Below, piece after piece: positions 53,077 to 61,956 of a stretch of 64,000 nucleotides of DNA. Each line of letters begins with the position of its first letter. Positions within the stretch are counted from its first letter, which is position 1. The notes below the pieces were generated by a model. The model made no database searches, was not told the DNA's origin, and worked only from the letters and a program-made list of their open reading frames with translations. Source of the stretch: an uncultured Pelagibacteraceae bacterium. GTDB taxonomy: Bacteria; Pseudomonadota; Alphaproteobacteria; Pelagibacterales; Pelagibacteraceae. The stretch covers positions 221,761 through 285,760 of the forward strand of contig CABXZD010000001.1 in the NCBI GenBank assembly GCA_902516465.1. The letters are read 5' to 3'. Made by a program: the position numbers and the translations under genes.

Positions 53077-53114
53077 AAATGAGGCAATCTCAGTCTCCCT
53101 CAATTGCCCCATTT
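53077..53114 (-). terminator. Rho-independent terminator downstream of manB, abutting the DUF2061 start
   Basis: On the minus strand AAATGGGGCAAT (53114-53103) pairs with ATTGCCTCATTT (53088-53077) with one G-U pair, around a 14-base loop, followed by a run of seven T that ends 1 base before the DUF2061 ATG at 53072. It can end transcription from the phosphomannomutase gene. It may also act as an attenuator for DUF2061. Confidence 0.75.
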
Positions 53115-53174
53115 GTAATCATTAATTGATTCTTTTAATTTTTAGGAACACTTATTGGTTGAATCTTAAAGTTA

Positions 53175-54635
53175 TTATGATGTAATTTTTTGATCATATT
53201 CTCCAATTTTACCGGTTTTTTGAAGCATTTCATCTATGAACTTAAAAATATTATATTTTCTTTGTTCAGAAGTTGGACTTTCAGTGACAACTACGAGGGA
53301 TGGTTTATTAGAAGAAGCTCTAATTAAACCCCAAGAACCATCATTGAAAGAAAATCTTATTCCATTCACAGTCAGAATTTCATTTATTACTTGATTATCT
53401 ATCTTTATTTTTTGATCTTTAATCTCTTTGAATTTTTCAATTAGATTTTCTACAACTTTATATTTTTCCTCATCTTTGCAAAAGGGAGCCATTGTAGGAG
53501 ATTGGAATGTAACTGGTAACTGACTGATTATTTCACTCATTTTTTTATTTTGTTTTTCTAATAAGTGACAAACTTGTAATGCCGAATTTATTCCATCGTC
53601 GTAACCAAAACCAATAGGATTATTGAAAAAGAAATGTCCACTTTTTTCAAATCCTGCCAAGGCTTTTTCAGCATGCACTTTCCTCTTTATGTGTGAGTGT
53701 CCAGTTTTCCAATAAAGAGTTTTACATTGATTTTTTTCTAAAGTTTCATCTGTTAAAAAAAGTCCTGTTGATTTAACATCTACTATAAATTTTGAATTTT
53801 TATAGGAATTAGATAAATTTCTGGCAATTAAAAGCCCGATCTTATCTGAAAAAATTTCATTTCCGTTGTTATCAATTACTCCCACTCGATCCCCATCACC
53901 ATCAAAACCAAAACCTATGTCAGCATTATTTTCTTTAACTGATTTCGAAATTTCGTGAAGCATTTCAAGATCTTCAGGATTGGGATTATATTTTGGAAAA
54001 CTCCAATCTAAATCACAATCTAATTCAATTACTTCACATCCTATTCCCCTTAGAATATCTGGTGCAAAAATACCTGCTGTTCCATTACCACACGCAACTA
54101 CTGCTTTAATTTTTTTTTTAATTTTGTTTTTATTTATTAAATCATTTTTATAGATTTCTTGAAAACCCTCGGTTTTTTTTTCTTTGCCATTACCGATTAT
54201 GAATTTTTTATTTAAAGTAATTTCTTTTAATTCTTTCATTTCTTCAGGTGCGTGAGTTAAACCCTTTTGAATACCCATTTTTACTCCGGTCCACCCATTT
54301 TCATTATGACTTGCCGTTACCATAGCAACTGCATCAGCATTTAAATTGAATTGCGCAAAATACACCATAGGTGATAATGATAATCCTATATCGTCAACAA
54401 AACACCCAGTCGAAATTAGACCCTTTTTAAGTGAAGTTTTAATTTTTTCACTATAGGATCTATAATCATGACCCACTATTACCCTTGGGTTTTGTATTTT
54501 TGTATGTTTTATTATTTGGGTTCCAAGTCCTTTGCCTAGATTAGTGATTCCTTCATCATTTATGTCTTTTCCGTACAACCATCGAGCGTCATATTCTCTA
54601 AAGCCAAAAGGATCTATTTTTAAATTTATTGACAT
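53175..54635 (-). CDS. manB: Phosphomannomutase/phosphoglucomutase
   Basis: The 486-residue alpha-D-phosphohexomutase has the phosphoserine loop TASHNENGWTGVKMG, the metal-binding GFDGDGDR and the sugar-binding GFEKSGHFFFN, plus a C-terminal phosphate-binding RASSNKPSLVV. It makes mannose-1-phosphate or glucose-1-phosphate for envelope sugars and could supply the RmlA step. It is leftward and stands alone, followed by a terminator at 53077-53114. Confidence 0.92.
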   Translation of the reverse strand: MSINLKIDPFGFREYDARWLYGKDINDEGITNLGKGLGTQIIKHTKIQNPRVIVGHDYRSYSEKIKTSLKKGLISTGCFVDDIGLSLSPMVYFAQFNLNADAVAMVTASHNENGWTGVKMGIQKGLTHAPEEMKELKEITLNKKFIIGNGKEKKTEGFQEIYKNDLINKNKIKKKIKAVVACGNGTAGIFAPDILRGIGCEVIELDCDLDWSFPKYNPNPEDLEMLHEISKSVKENNADIGFGFDGDGDRVGVIDNNGNEIFSDKIGLLIARNLSNSYKNSKFIVDVKSTGLFLTDETLEKNQCKTLYWKTGHSHIKRKVHAEKALAGFEKSGHFFFNNPIGFGYDDGINSALQVCHLLEKQNKKMSEIISQLPVTFQSPTMAPFCKDEEKYKVVENLIEKFKEIKDQKIKIDNQVINEILTVNGIRFSFNDGSWGLIRASSNKPSLVVVTESPTSEQRKYNIFKFIDEMLQKTGKIGEYDQKITS

Positions 54636-54711
54636 TTTGTTAATTACTTACCTTTTTTTTTAATTTTTTTATTGATTTTTTTTTTATATGTTCTATTAAT
54701 GTTCTCTTGAT

Positions 54712-54741
54712 TTGTTGTTTATATAGTGTATTAACTATAAG
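54712..54741 (+). promoter_or_regulatory. Candidate promoter for nrdAB
   Basis: TTGTTG (54712-54717) and TATAAG (54736-54741) are 18 bases apart in the 160-base spacer before nrdA. The region also holds TATAGT...ACTATA (54722-54727, 54734-54739), an inverted repeat overlapping the -10. Weak boxes; support is low. Confidence 0.3.
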
Positions 54742-54768
54742 CGCATACAACATGTAGTTGTTTTCGCT
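54740..54768 (+). promoter_or_regulatory. Interrupted palindrome in the nrdA leader
   Basis: AGCG-cat-ACAAC-atgta-GTTGT-ttt-CGCT reads symmetrically: 4 bp, a 3x3 internal gap, 5 bp and a 5-base centre. It is 27 bases before the nrdA ATG, so it could be a leader-RNA hairpin or a protein-binding site. It does not match the NrdR consensus half-sites well. Confidence 0.5.
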
Positions 54769-54795
54769 AAACAATACTAAAAAAAGCTAAATTTT

Positions 54796-56736
54796 ATGAA
54801 TAAAATTTTATCTCAGGCCCTAAAGAAAGCTGTCTCCGAATATAGCCCAGTAGTTAAAGAATTTTCAAAAGACAAGAGACCTGATCTTTTCTCTTTGAAT
54901 AACGAAACAGAGTTATTTCAAAATGATAAAGGTATTATCATTAAAATTGATCGTTCAAAAGATTCTAATTTAACAGATTTTGGTAAAGCAACTTTAAAAG
55001 ATAGATATTTAGGTCAAAATGAATCTTTTCAAGATTTGTTTGCTAGAGTAGCAAGTTCATATGCTGATGACAACTTACATGCTCAAAGAATTTATAATTA
55101 TATAAGTAACTTATGGTTTATGCCTGCAACTCCTGTTTTATCTAATGGCGGAACTAAAAGAGGTTTACCAATTTCATGTTTTTTAAATGAAGCTTCAGAC
55201 AGTCTTGGTGGTATTTTAGATCTTTGGAGCGAAAATGTTTGGTTAGCAGCAAAAGGTGGTGGTATTGGAAGTTATTGGGGCAACCTAAGATCTATCGGTG
55301 AAAAAATTGGTAAAGTCGGAAAAACTTCTGGAATAATTCCATTTATAAAAGTTATGGACTCATTAACAATGGCAATTAGCCAAGGTTCATTGAGAAGAGG
55401 TTCTGCTGCTTGTTATCTTCCAATTGATCATCCTGAAATTGAAGAATTTATAGAAATGAGAAGACCAACAGGTGGTGATCCAAATAGAAAAGCATTGAAT
55501 TTACATCACGGTGTTTTGCTTTCAGATGCTTTTATGAGAGCAGTTGAAACAGATGAACAATGGGCCTTAAAAAGTCCTGCTGATGGTACAGTTCAACAGA
55601 CTGTTTCTGCAAGAAATTTATGGATTAGACTTTTAACTGCTAGAATTGAGACAGGTGAACCGTACATTATTTATATTGATACTGTTAATAGATTAATTCC
55701 TCAACATCACAAATTAGCAAATCTTACAGTAAAAACTTCAAACTTGTGCAGTGAAATAACTCTACCTACAGGAATTGATAAAGAAGGAAGAGATAGGACG
55801 GCTGTTTGTTGTCTATCGTCGTTAAATTTAGAAAAGTATGATGAGTGGAAAGATGATCCAGATATGATTGGAGACGTCATGAGATTTTTAGATAATGTTT
55901 TATCTGATTTTATAGAAAAGGCTCCAGATCAATTTAAGGATGCAAAATATTCAGCTGAAAGAGAAAGAAGTGTTGGATTAGGAGTAATGGGTTTTCACTC
56001 TTTTTTACAAAAAAATAGAATTCCACTGGAGTCTGTAATGGCAAAATCTTGGAACAAAAAAATATTTAAACAAATTGATGAACAGGTTAATCAAGCTTCA
56101 AAAGACTTAGCTGAAGAAAGAGGTGCCTGTCCAGATGCTGCAGAATATGGTTATCAAGAAAGATTTTCTAATAAAACTGCAATTGCACCAACAGCATCTA
56201 TTTCAATTATTTGTGGTGGAGCTTCTCCTGGAGTAGAGCCAATTGCTGCTAACAGTTATACTCATAAAACTTTATCAGGGTCATTTAATGTTAGAAATAG
56301 ATATCTTGAGGAAATATTAGAGGGACATGGCAAAAATGATGATGAAACTTGGTCTACAATAACAACCAATCAAGGGTCAGTCTCACATTTAGATTTTTTA
56401 ACTGACTTAGAAAAAGATGTTTTTAAAACAGCTTTTGAGTTAAATCAGAAGTGGATTATTGATTTAAGTGGAGATAGAACGCCATTTATTTCACAAGCAC
56501 AGTCGGTAAATTTATTTTTACCCGCGGACGTTCATAAAAAAGAATTACATAGAATTCATTTTGATGCTTGGAAAAAAGGATTAAAAAGCCTTTATTACTG
56601 TAGATCAAAGTCAATTCAAAGAGCTGAAAATATCAATGATGCTAAATCTACCGATGTTACAGTTAATGTATATAAATCTAAAAACAAACAATCAAACGAA
56701 GAACCAGAATACGAGGAGTGTTTATCATGTCAGTAA
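54796..56736 (+). CDS. nrdA: Class I ribonucleotide reductase large subunit NrdA
   Basis: NrdA reduces ribonucleotides to deoxyribonucleotides. The 646-residue protein has the redox cysteines PISCFLNEA and TAVCCLSSLNL, the active-site pattern SNLCSEITLPTG with Cys and Glu, the radical-transfer Tyr pair region (SLYYCRS) and the C-terminal relay pair in YEECLSCQ. It starts near LSQALKKAVSEYSPV and appears to lack the N-terminal ATP-cone of E. coli NrdA (761 residues), so activity control should differ. It is followed by nrdB with a 10-base overlap. Confidence 0.95.
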   Translation: MNKILSQALKKAVSEYSPVVKEFSKDKRPDLFSLNNETELFQNDKGIIIKIDRSKDSNLTDFGKATLKDRYLGQNESFQDLFARVASSYADDNLHAQRIYNYISNLWFMPATPVLSNGGTKRGLPISCFLNEASDSLGGILDLWSENVWLAAKGGGIGSYWGNLRSIGEKIGKVGKTSGIIPFIKVMDSLTMAISQGSLRRGSAACYLPIDHPEIEEFIEMRRPTGGDPNRKALNLHHGVLLSDAFMRAVETDEQWALKSPADGTVQQTVSARNLWIRLLTARIETGEPYIIYIDTVNRLIPQHHKLANLTVKTSNLCSEITLPTGIDKEGRDRTAVCCLSSLNLEKYDEWKDDPDMIGDVMRFLDNVLSDFIEKAPDQFKDAKYSAERERSVGLGVMGFHSFLQKNRIPLESVMAKSWNKKIFKQIDEQVNQASKDLAEERGACPDAAEYGYQERFSNKTAIAPTASISIICGGASPGVEPIAANSYTHKTLSGSFNVRNRYLEEILEGHGKNDDETWSTITTNQGSVSHLDFLTDLEKDVFKTAFELNQKWIIDLSGDRTPFISQAQSVNLFLPADVHKKELHRIHFDAWKKGLKSLYYCRSKSIQRAENINDAKSTDVTVNVYKSKNKQSNEEPEYEECLSCQ

Positions 56737-57743
56737 CAGAGAAAGTTAAGATGCCAAATAAAGAAGTAGTTCAACCAAAAAAAATGGGTTTACTGGTTGA
56801 GAACCCAGTTTACAAACCTTTTAGATATCCATGGTGTTATGATGCCTGGTTAACTCAACAAAGAATTCATTGGTTGCCGGAAGAGGTGCCATTAGGAGAC
56901 GATGTCAAAGATTGGCAAAAAAACCTAACTCAATCAGAAAAAAATTTACTAACACAAATATTTAGATTTTTTACTCAAGCAGATGTTGAAGTTAGTAATT
57001 GTTATTTAAGACATTATACAACCGTATTTAAACCAACCGAAGTACTTATGATGATGACAGCTTTTGCATCAATGGAAACAGTTCATATTGCTGCCTACTC
57101 TCATTTATTAGATACAATTGGAATGCCAGAGTCTGAGTATTCAGCTTTCATGAAGTATAAAGAAATGAAAGATAAGTATGACTATATGCAAAATTTTGAC
57201 ATGAGTTCAAAAGAAGACATAGCAAAAACTGTTGCTGTTTTTAGTGCGTTCACTGAAGGCCTCCAACTTTTTGCAAGCTTCGCAATTTTATTAAATTTTC
57301 CTAGACATAATAAAATGAAAGGTATGGGTCAAATAGTGACTTGGTCTGTTAGAGATGAAACCCTTCATTGTAATTCAATGATAAGGATCTTTAAAGAATT
57401 CATCAAAGAAAATCCAGAAATATGGAATGCAAAATTAAAAAAAGAACTTTATGAAGCTTGTAGAACTATAATTGAACACGAAGATGCATTTATTGATTTA
57501 GCTTTCGAAATGGGTCCAATGGAAGGTTTAACAGCGCAAGAGGTTAAAGATTATATTAGATTTATTGGAAATAGAAGATTAGTTCAGTTAGGCCTGGAAC
57601 CAATTTATGATGTTCAAAAAAATCCATTAGGATGGCTGGATACTATGCTGAATGCTGTTGAACATATGAACTTTTTTGAAGGTCGTGCAACTGAATACTC
57701 TAAGGCATCAACCCAAGGAACTTGGGTAGAAGCATTTAGTTAA
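56727..57743 (+). CDS. nrdB: Class I ribonucleotide reductase small subunit NrdB
   Basis: The start is placed at ATG 56727 (338 residues) because GAGGAG at 56713-56718 gives a proper ribosome site; a GTG at 56718 is part of that site. Metal ligands and radical tyrosine follow the pattern E117-x-x-H120-x3-Y124 (METVHIAAY), then FTEGLQLF and RDETLHCN with the second Glu/His pair. It is therefore a tyrosyl-radical NrdB and not a manganese-only or Tyr-less form. It makes the radical used by NrdA. Confidence 0.95.
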   Translation: MSVTEKVKMPNKEVVQPKKMGLLVENPVYKPFRYPWCYDAWLTQQRIHWLPEEVPLGDDVKDWQKNLTQSEKNLLTQIFRFFTQADVEVSNCYLRHYTTVFKPTEVLMMMTAFASMETVHIAAYSHLLDTIGMPESEYSAFMKYKEMKDKYDYMQNFDMSSKEDIAKTVAVFSAFTEGLQLFASFAILLNFPRHNKMKGMGQIVTWSVRDETLHCNSMIRIFKEFIKENPEIWNAKLKKELYEACRTIIEHEDAFIDLAFEMGPMEGLTAQEVKDYIRFIGNRRLVQLGLEPIYDVQKNPLGWLDTMLNAVEHMNFFEGRATEYSKASTQGTWVEAFS

Positions 57744-57748
57744 GTTAA

Positions 57749-58375
57749 TTGAAATATAAGAAATACTTTAGAAAAACTAGCCTTAAACAAAAAGGTGATG
57801 GTGATTTTTTTCTACAAGAAATAAAAGATAAAAGACCAAAATTTTTCTTAGAAATAGGGGTTTTTCACGGTGTAACAGCTAGAAATGTCTGTGAGTTACT
57901 CCATACAATTCATGGGGAAGATTTCAAATATATAGGTTTAGATCTCTTTGAAATAAATGACGAAAATAAATCAGAAATAATACCTAGTAATATTTTTTCA
58001 AATCCGATTAAACAATTTTTTTTTAAATATATTAAAAGGCAAAATCCATATACAATTGAAGCAGTAAAAGATTTATTAGGAAAATTTAAAAGCAATATTC
58101 ATTTAATAAAAGGGAATTCAAACGAGATTTTAAAAAAAATTGATATGTCTAAAATAGATTATGTATTTTTAGATGGGGGCCACGATTATAACACTGTGCG
58201 AAATGATCTATACAATTGTATGGAGGTTATCAATAAAAATGGTACTATTTTGTGTGATGATTATAATCTCTCATATGCTCCTGGTGTAAAAAAAGCTATA
58301 GATGAATTTGTTAAAGAAAAAAACTTAAAATGCAAATTGTTGAGAAGTTCAAGATTCGCTAAAATTGAAAAATAA
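57749..58375 (+). CDS. Class I SAM-dependent methyltransferase
   Basis: The 208-residue protein has motif I FFLEIGVFHGVTA and an acidic strand DYVFLDGGHDYNTVRNDL in the style of TylF/Methyltransf_24 proteins. The start is TTG at 57749, 5 bases after nrdB; no ATG lies before the motif. The substrate is unknown. Linked to nrdB only by position; lysine-rich N-terminus. Confidence 0.75.
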   Translation: MKYKKYFRKTSLKQKGDGDFFLQEIKDKRPKFFLEIGVFHGVTARNVCELLHTIHGEDFKYIGLDLFEINDENKSEIIPSNIFSNPIKQFFFKYIKRQNPYTIEAVKDLLGKFKSNIHLIKGNSNEILKKIDMSKIDYVFLDGGHDYNTVRNDLYNCMEVINKNGTILCDDYNLSYAPGVKKAIDEFVKEKNLKCKLLRSSRFAKIEK

Positions 58376-58379
58376 TATC

Positions 58380-59504
58380 TTATCTTTTATTTAAATCAGA
58401 AACTTTTCTATATTTACTGCCATTATAACTTGCGAGAGGTCTAATAAGTTTATTAGCAGAGTATTGCTCAAATATATGAGCTGACCAACCGGTTATCCTA
58501 GATATAACAAAAATTGGTGTAAAAAAATCTGTGTCAAAACCCATCAAATGATAAGTTGGTCCAGTAGGATAATCTACATTTGGATGAATGTTTTTTTTCT
58601 CAATCATTACTTTTTCAACAATATCGTAAATTTTTTCAAATTTTTTATCTTTTTTAATTTTTGCGACTTTTGCAAAATATTTTCTCATTGTTGGGACTCT
58701 TGAGTCTCCACTTTTATAAACTCTGTGGCCAAACCCCATAACAACATCTTTATTATCAAGAGCTTTATTAATCCATTTTAATGCATTTTCAGGTTTTTTT
58801 ATTTTATTCATCATATGCATAACTTCTTCATTGGCCCCACCATGTAATGGGCCTTTTAAACTTGCTATAGCTCCCGTAATTGCTCCATGAATGTCAGATA
58901 AGCTACTAGTAATTGTTCTCGCAGTAAAAGTTGAAACATTAAAACTATGTTCGGCATACAATATTAAAGAAACATCAAATGCTTTTACGATATCTTTATT
59001 TGGAACTTTACCGAAGCACATATGGAAAAAGTTTTCAGCAAAAGAGAGTTTTTTCTTGGGTGAAATAATTTTTTTACCTTTTCTTGTTCGATAAAATGCA
59101 GCTAAAGCAACAGGTGTTTTAGCAAAAATTCTCATTACTTTTCGCATATTAGCTTTTGGAGTGTTATCACGTGTTTCTTTATCCTCGAGACCCATAATAC
59201 TCACAGCCGTTCTAGCTACATCCATTGGATGAGCTGTTTTAGGAATACTTTTAATGGCATTTATTAAATTTTTGGATAGCATTCTTTCTTTACCTTCTTG
59301 TTTTTCAAATTTTTTTAATTGTTTTGTAGTAGGTAGTTCTCCATGCAATATCAGATACGCAACTTCTTCAAATTTACAATTAGCGCATAAATCTTGTGCC
59401 GCATAACCCCTATATGTCAGAGAATTTATTTCGGGCATTACTTTCGATATTGAAGTTTCATCAACTGTTACACCCATTAAACCTTTTTTGATTTCTTCAC
59501 TCAT
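58380..59504 (-). CDS. prpC: 2-methylcitrate synthase (citrate synthase family)
   Basis: The 374-residue protein has the citrate synthase active-site set: EHSFNVSTFTAR with the first His, GGANEEVMHMM, and GFGHRVYK with the second His. Its shorter length and its place in the prpDBC operon favour 2-methylcitrate synthase, which joins propionyl-CoA and oxaloacetate. The start overlaps the prpB stop by 1 base. A type II citrate synthase is the alternative. Confidence 0.9.
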   Translation of the reverse strand: MSEEIKKGLMGVTVDETSISKVMPEINSLTYRGYAAQDLCANCKFEEVAYLILHGELPTTKQLKKFEKQEGKERMLSKNLINAIKSIPKTAHPMDVARTAVSIMGLEDKETRDNTPKANMRKVMRIFAKTPVALAAFYRTRKGKKIISPKKKLSFAENFFHMCFGKVPNKDIVKAFDVSLILYAEHSFNVSTFTARTITSSLSDIHGAITGAIASLKGPLHGGANEEVMHMMNKIKKPENALKWINKALDNKDVVMGFGHRVYKSGDSRVPTMRKYFAKVAKIKKDKKFEKIYDIVEKVMIEKKNIHPNVDYPTGPTYHLMGFDTDFFTPIFVISRITGWSAHIFEQYSANKLIRPLASYNGSKYRKVSDLNKR

Positions 59505-60400
59505 TATTCATGACCCTCAGTACTAAAATTATAAATTTTTTCGTCTAAACTATTGTATTTTTCATAATCAACAAGTTCATAAAGTCTTTTTCTAGTCTGC
59601 ATTTTATCAATTATATTATTTTGATGTCCACTCACATAAATGTCCCTTAATCCATCCTCAACATTTTTCATTGCCAATCTTTGAGTAGTGACCGGGTAGA
59701 TTACTATATTATAACCAAATTCTTCTAATTCTTTATAATTAAAGAGTTTAGATTTTCCAAATTCTGTCATGTTTGCCAGTAAATAGCATGAGATTTCTTT
59801 TCTTACTTTTTTAAAATCATTTTCATCTTCTAAAGCCTCTGGGAAAATTATTTCAGCTCCAGCGTCTACGTAAGCTTTACATCTTTGGATCATTTTATCG
59901 ATTCCCTCGACACTTTTTGCATCTGATCTAGCGATAATTTTAAAATTTTTATCTTTCCTAGCTGAAACACACTCTTTAATTTTTTTAACCATAGCATCAG
60001 TAGTTATCAATTCTTTATTATCTAAATGACCACATCTTTTCCTTTCAATTTGATCCTCTAAATGAACTGCTGATATTCCGAATTCTTCAAAAGTTTCTAT
60101 AGTTTCTTTACAAGACTTAAAACCAGTATCGATATCAACTATTGTTGGAAGATTAGTAACTCTTGAAATCAAATATGATCTCGTACTAACATCTTGCAGA
60201 GTTGTTAAACCAATATCAGGGAATCCAAGATCGTTAGCCATCACTCCACCAGATACATAAACAGCATCGTAACCTATCTCCTCAATCAGTTTTGCGGTCA
60301 AAGGATTATAGGCTCCTGGCACTCTTAAAATTTTATTTGATTTTAATTTATCTAAGAAATCAACTCTTTTTTGAACTGGCTCTTTATCAACAAAGTGCAT
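59504..60400 (-). CDS. prpB: 2-methylisocitrate lyase
   Basis: PrpB splits 2-methylisocitrate to pyruvate and succinate. The 298-residue PEP-mutase/ICL-superfamily protein has VDIDTGF, the catalytic loop LEDQIERKRCGH (KRCGH with the active-site Cys), IIARSDAKSVEG and the C-terminal YPVTTQRLA. It overlaps prpD and prpC by 1 base on each side, so the three are translated together. Confidence 0.93.
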   Translation of the reverse strand: MHFVDKEPVQKRVDFLDKLKSNKILRVPGAYNPLTAKLIEEIGYDAVYVSGGVMANDLGFPDIGLTTLQDVSTRSYLISRVTNLPTIVDIDTGFKSCKETIETFEEFGISAVHLEDQIERKRCGHLDNKELITTDAMVKKIKECVSARKDKNFKIIARSDAKSVEGIDKMIQRCKAYVDAGAEIIFPEALEDENDFKKVRKEISCYLLANMTEFGKSKLFNYKELEEFGYNIVIYPVTTQRLAMKNVEDGLRDIYVSGHQNNIIDKMQTRKRLYELVDYEKYNSLDEKIYNFSTEGHE

Positions 60401-61902
60401 TAAAAAATACCTTTCTTTAAATTTCTTTTGAGCTTACTTTTTTTTAATTCAATATTTAATTTATCAAGCTGTCCATATTTTAATTTTTTTAAATTTTGTA
60501 CTGCTTTTAAAAACCTATCACTCTCTTTTTTATTTAAAATATTTTCAGTTAAAGTTAAAAATTTATTTATGTAATTTTTTCTTTTAAAAGGTCGCGAACC
60601 ATATGGATGAGCATCTGCTCTATCTTGTTGTTCAATTATTTTTCTACCATCTTTGAGCGTAATAACAACTTTAGCACCAAATGATTTTTTTTTAGGATTA
60701 GGATCGTGATATTTTTTTGTCCATTTCTTATCTTCATGGGTTTTAATCGATCTCCATATTTTAATGGTACTTTTTCTTTTAGCTCTAGCTTTTGTATAAG
60801 ATTTAACATGATGCCAGTTTCCATCCTCTAATGCTACTGCAAAAATGTACATTATAGAGTGATCTAATGTTTCTCTACTAGCATTAGGATCCATTTTTTG
60901 AGGATCATTTGCACCTGTACCAATCACATAATGAGTATGATGACTGGTATAAATATCAATTTTTTTGATTTGATTTAGATTTGGTACTTTCTTTTTAAGT
61001 TTTTTTGCTAAATCGATCAAAGCTTGAGACTGATATTCTGCTGAATATTCTTTAGTATAAGTTTCAAGTATTGCTTTTTTAGTTTGACCTTTTTTTGGTA
61101 AAGGAACTTTATATAAAGCTTTTTTTCCGTCCAATATTCTAGCAATTACACTATCTTCACCTTCATAAATTGGACTTGGTGCTCCTTCACCTCTCATAAC
61201 TCTATCAACAGCTTCAATAGCAAGTTTACCTGCATGCGCAGGAGCATATGCTTTCCAACTTGAAATTTCACCTTTCCTTGATTGTCTAGTAGAAATAGTC
61301 GTATGTAAGGCTTGTTGGATTGATTGATAAATAGTTTCAGTATTTAATTTTAACATTGCACCAATACCAGCAGCAACACTAGGTCCTAGATGAGCCACAT
61401 GATCAACTTTGTGCTTGTGTAAACAAATACCTTTAACTAAGTTTACTTGAACTTCATATGCAGTGATAATTCCTTTTAGAAGATCAAGACCACTTTTTCT
61501 ATTTTGTTGAGCTACACTTATTAATGGAGGAATGTTGTCTCCTGGATGGCTATAATCTGCAGCTAAAAAAGTATCATGAAAATCAAGCTCTCTTACTGCG
61601 GTCCCATTTGACCAAGCTACCCACTCACAATCAAATCTTAATTTATTACTGACACCAAATAGTAAAGCCCCATTTTTTCTTGAATGTTTTAAAGCCATTT
61701 CTCTAGAAGAAATAACAGGTCTTCGATTTAAAGATGCGATAGCAACTGAAGCGTTATCAATAATTCTATTAATAGCCATCTCAATAGCATTTTTGTCTAA
61801 TACTGCGTTGTCACTAGCTATTTCTGCAATTTTCCATGCAAGCTGATTTTTTTTTGGTAAATGAATTTTAGATGGATAAACTTTAACTTTATGTAGTATC
61901 AA
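60400..61902 (-). CDS. prpD: 2-methylcitrate dehydratase, MmgE/PrpD family
   Basis: PrpD converts 2-methylcitrate to 2-methylaconitate. The 500-residue protein has [19 protein letters not shown], the PrpD-family active-site stretch, and [13 protein letters not shown], with [12 protein letters not shown] and [12 protein letters not shown] later. The start codon is TTG at 61902 with AGGAG 5 bases before it, the 3' arm of a perfect hairpin that could hide the ribosome site. No ATG exists near the N-terminus. First gene of the prpDBC operon. Confidence 0.92.
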   Translation of the reverse strand: MILHKVKVYPSKIHLPKKNQLAWKIAEIASDNAVLDKNAIEMAINRIIDNASVAIASLNRRPVISSREMALKHSRKNGALLFGVSNKLRFDCEWVAWSNGTAVRELDFHDTFLAADYSHPGDNIPPLISVAQQNRKSGLDLLKGIITAYEVQVNLVKGICLHKHKVDHVAHLGPSVAAGIGAMLKLNTETIYQSIQQALHTTISTRQSRKGEISSWKAYAPAHAGKLAIEAVDRVMRGEGAPSPIYEGEDSVIARILDGKKALYKVPLPKKGQTKKAILETYTKEYSAEYQSQALIDLAKKLKKKVPNLNQIKKIDIYTSHHTHYVIGTGANDPQKMDPNASRETLDHSIMYIFAVALEDGNWHHVKSYTKARAKRKSTIKIWRSIKTHEDKKWTKKYHDPNPKKKSFGAKVVITLKDGRKIIEQQDRADAHPYGSRPFKRKNYINKFLTLTENILNKKESDRFLKAVQNLKKLKYGQLDKLNIELKKSKLKRNLKKGIF

Positions 61903-61905
61903 AAT

Positions 61906-61925
61906 AACTCCTAATATTAGGAGTT
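61906..61925 (-). promoter_or_regulatory. prpD: Hairpin sequestering the prpD ribosome-binding site
   Basis: On the minus strand AACTCCTA, loop ATAT and TAGGAGTT form a perfect 8-bp stem. AGGAG in its 3' arm is the prpD Shine-Dalgarno, with the TTG start 5 bases further on; CTCCT in the 5' arm is the anti-SD. Opening the stem should be needed to start translation of the methylcitrate operon. Confidence 0.7.
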
Positions 61926-61956
61926 GTTTTTAATAGTTAAAATAAAATAATCAATC

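Noticed and set aside
53073..53087. TTG start for the DUF2061 protein
   Set aside because: It would begin inside a terminator stem and add residues (MPHFF) not expected before the MADKKVRS start; ATG 53072 is used.
54712..54768. NrdR box before nrdA
   Set aside because: The inverted repeats do not fit the ACAC-type half-sites with AT centre closely enough; only a generic palindrome is reported.
56718..56726. GTG start of nrdB at 56718
   Set aside because: Those bases are part of the GAGGAG ribosome site; ATG at 56727 is 8 bases downstream of it and is the better start.
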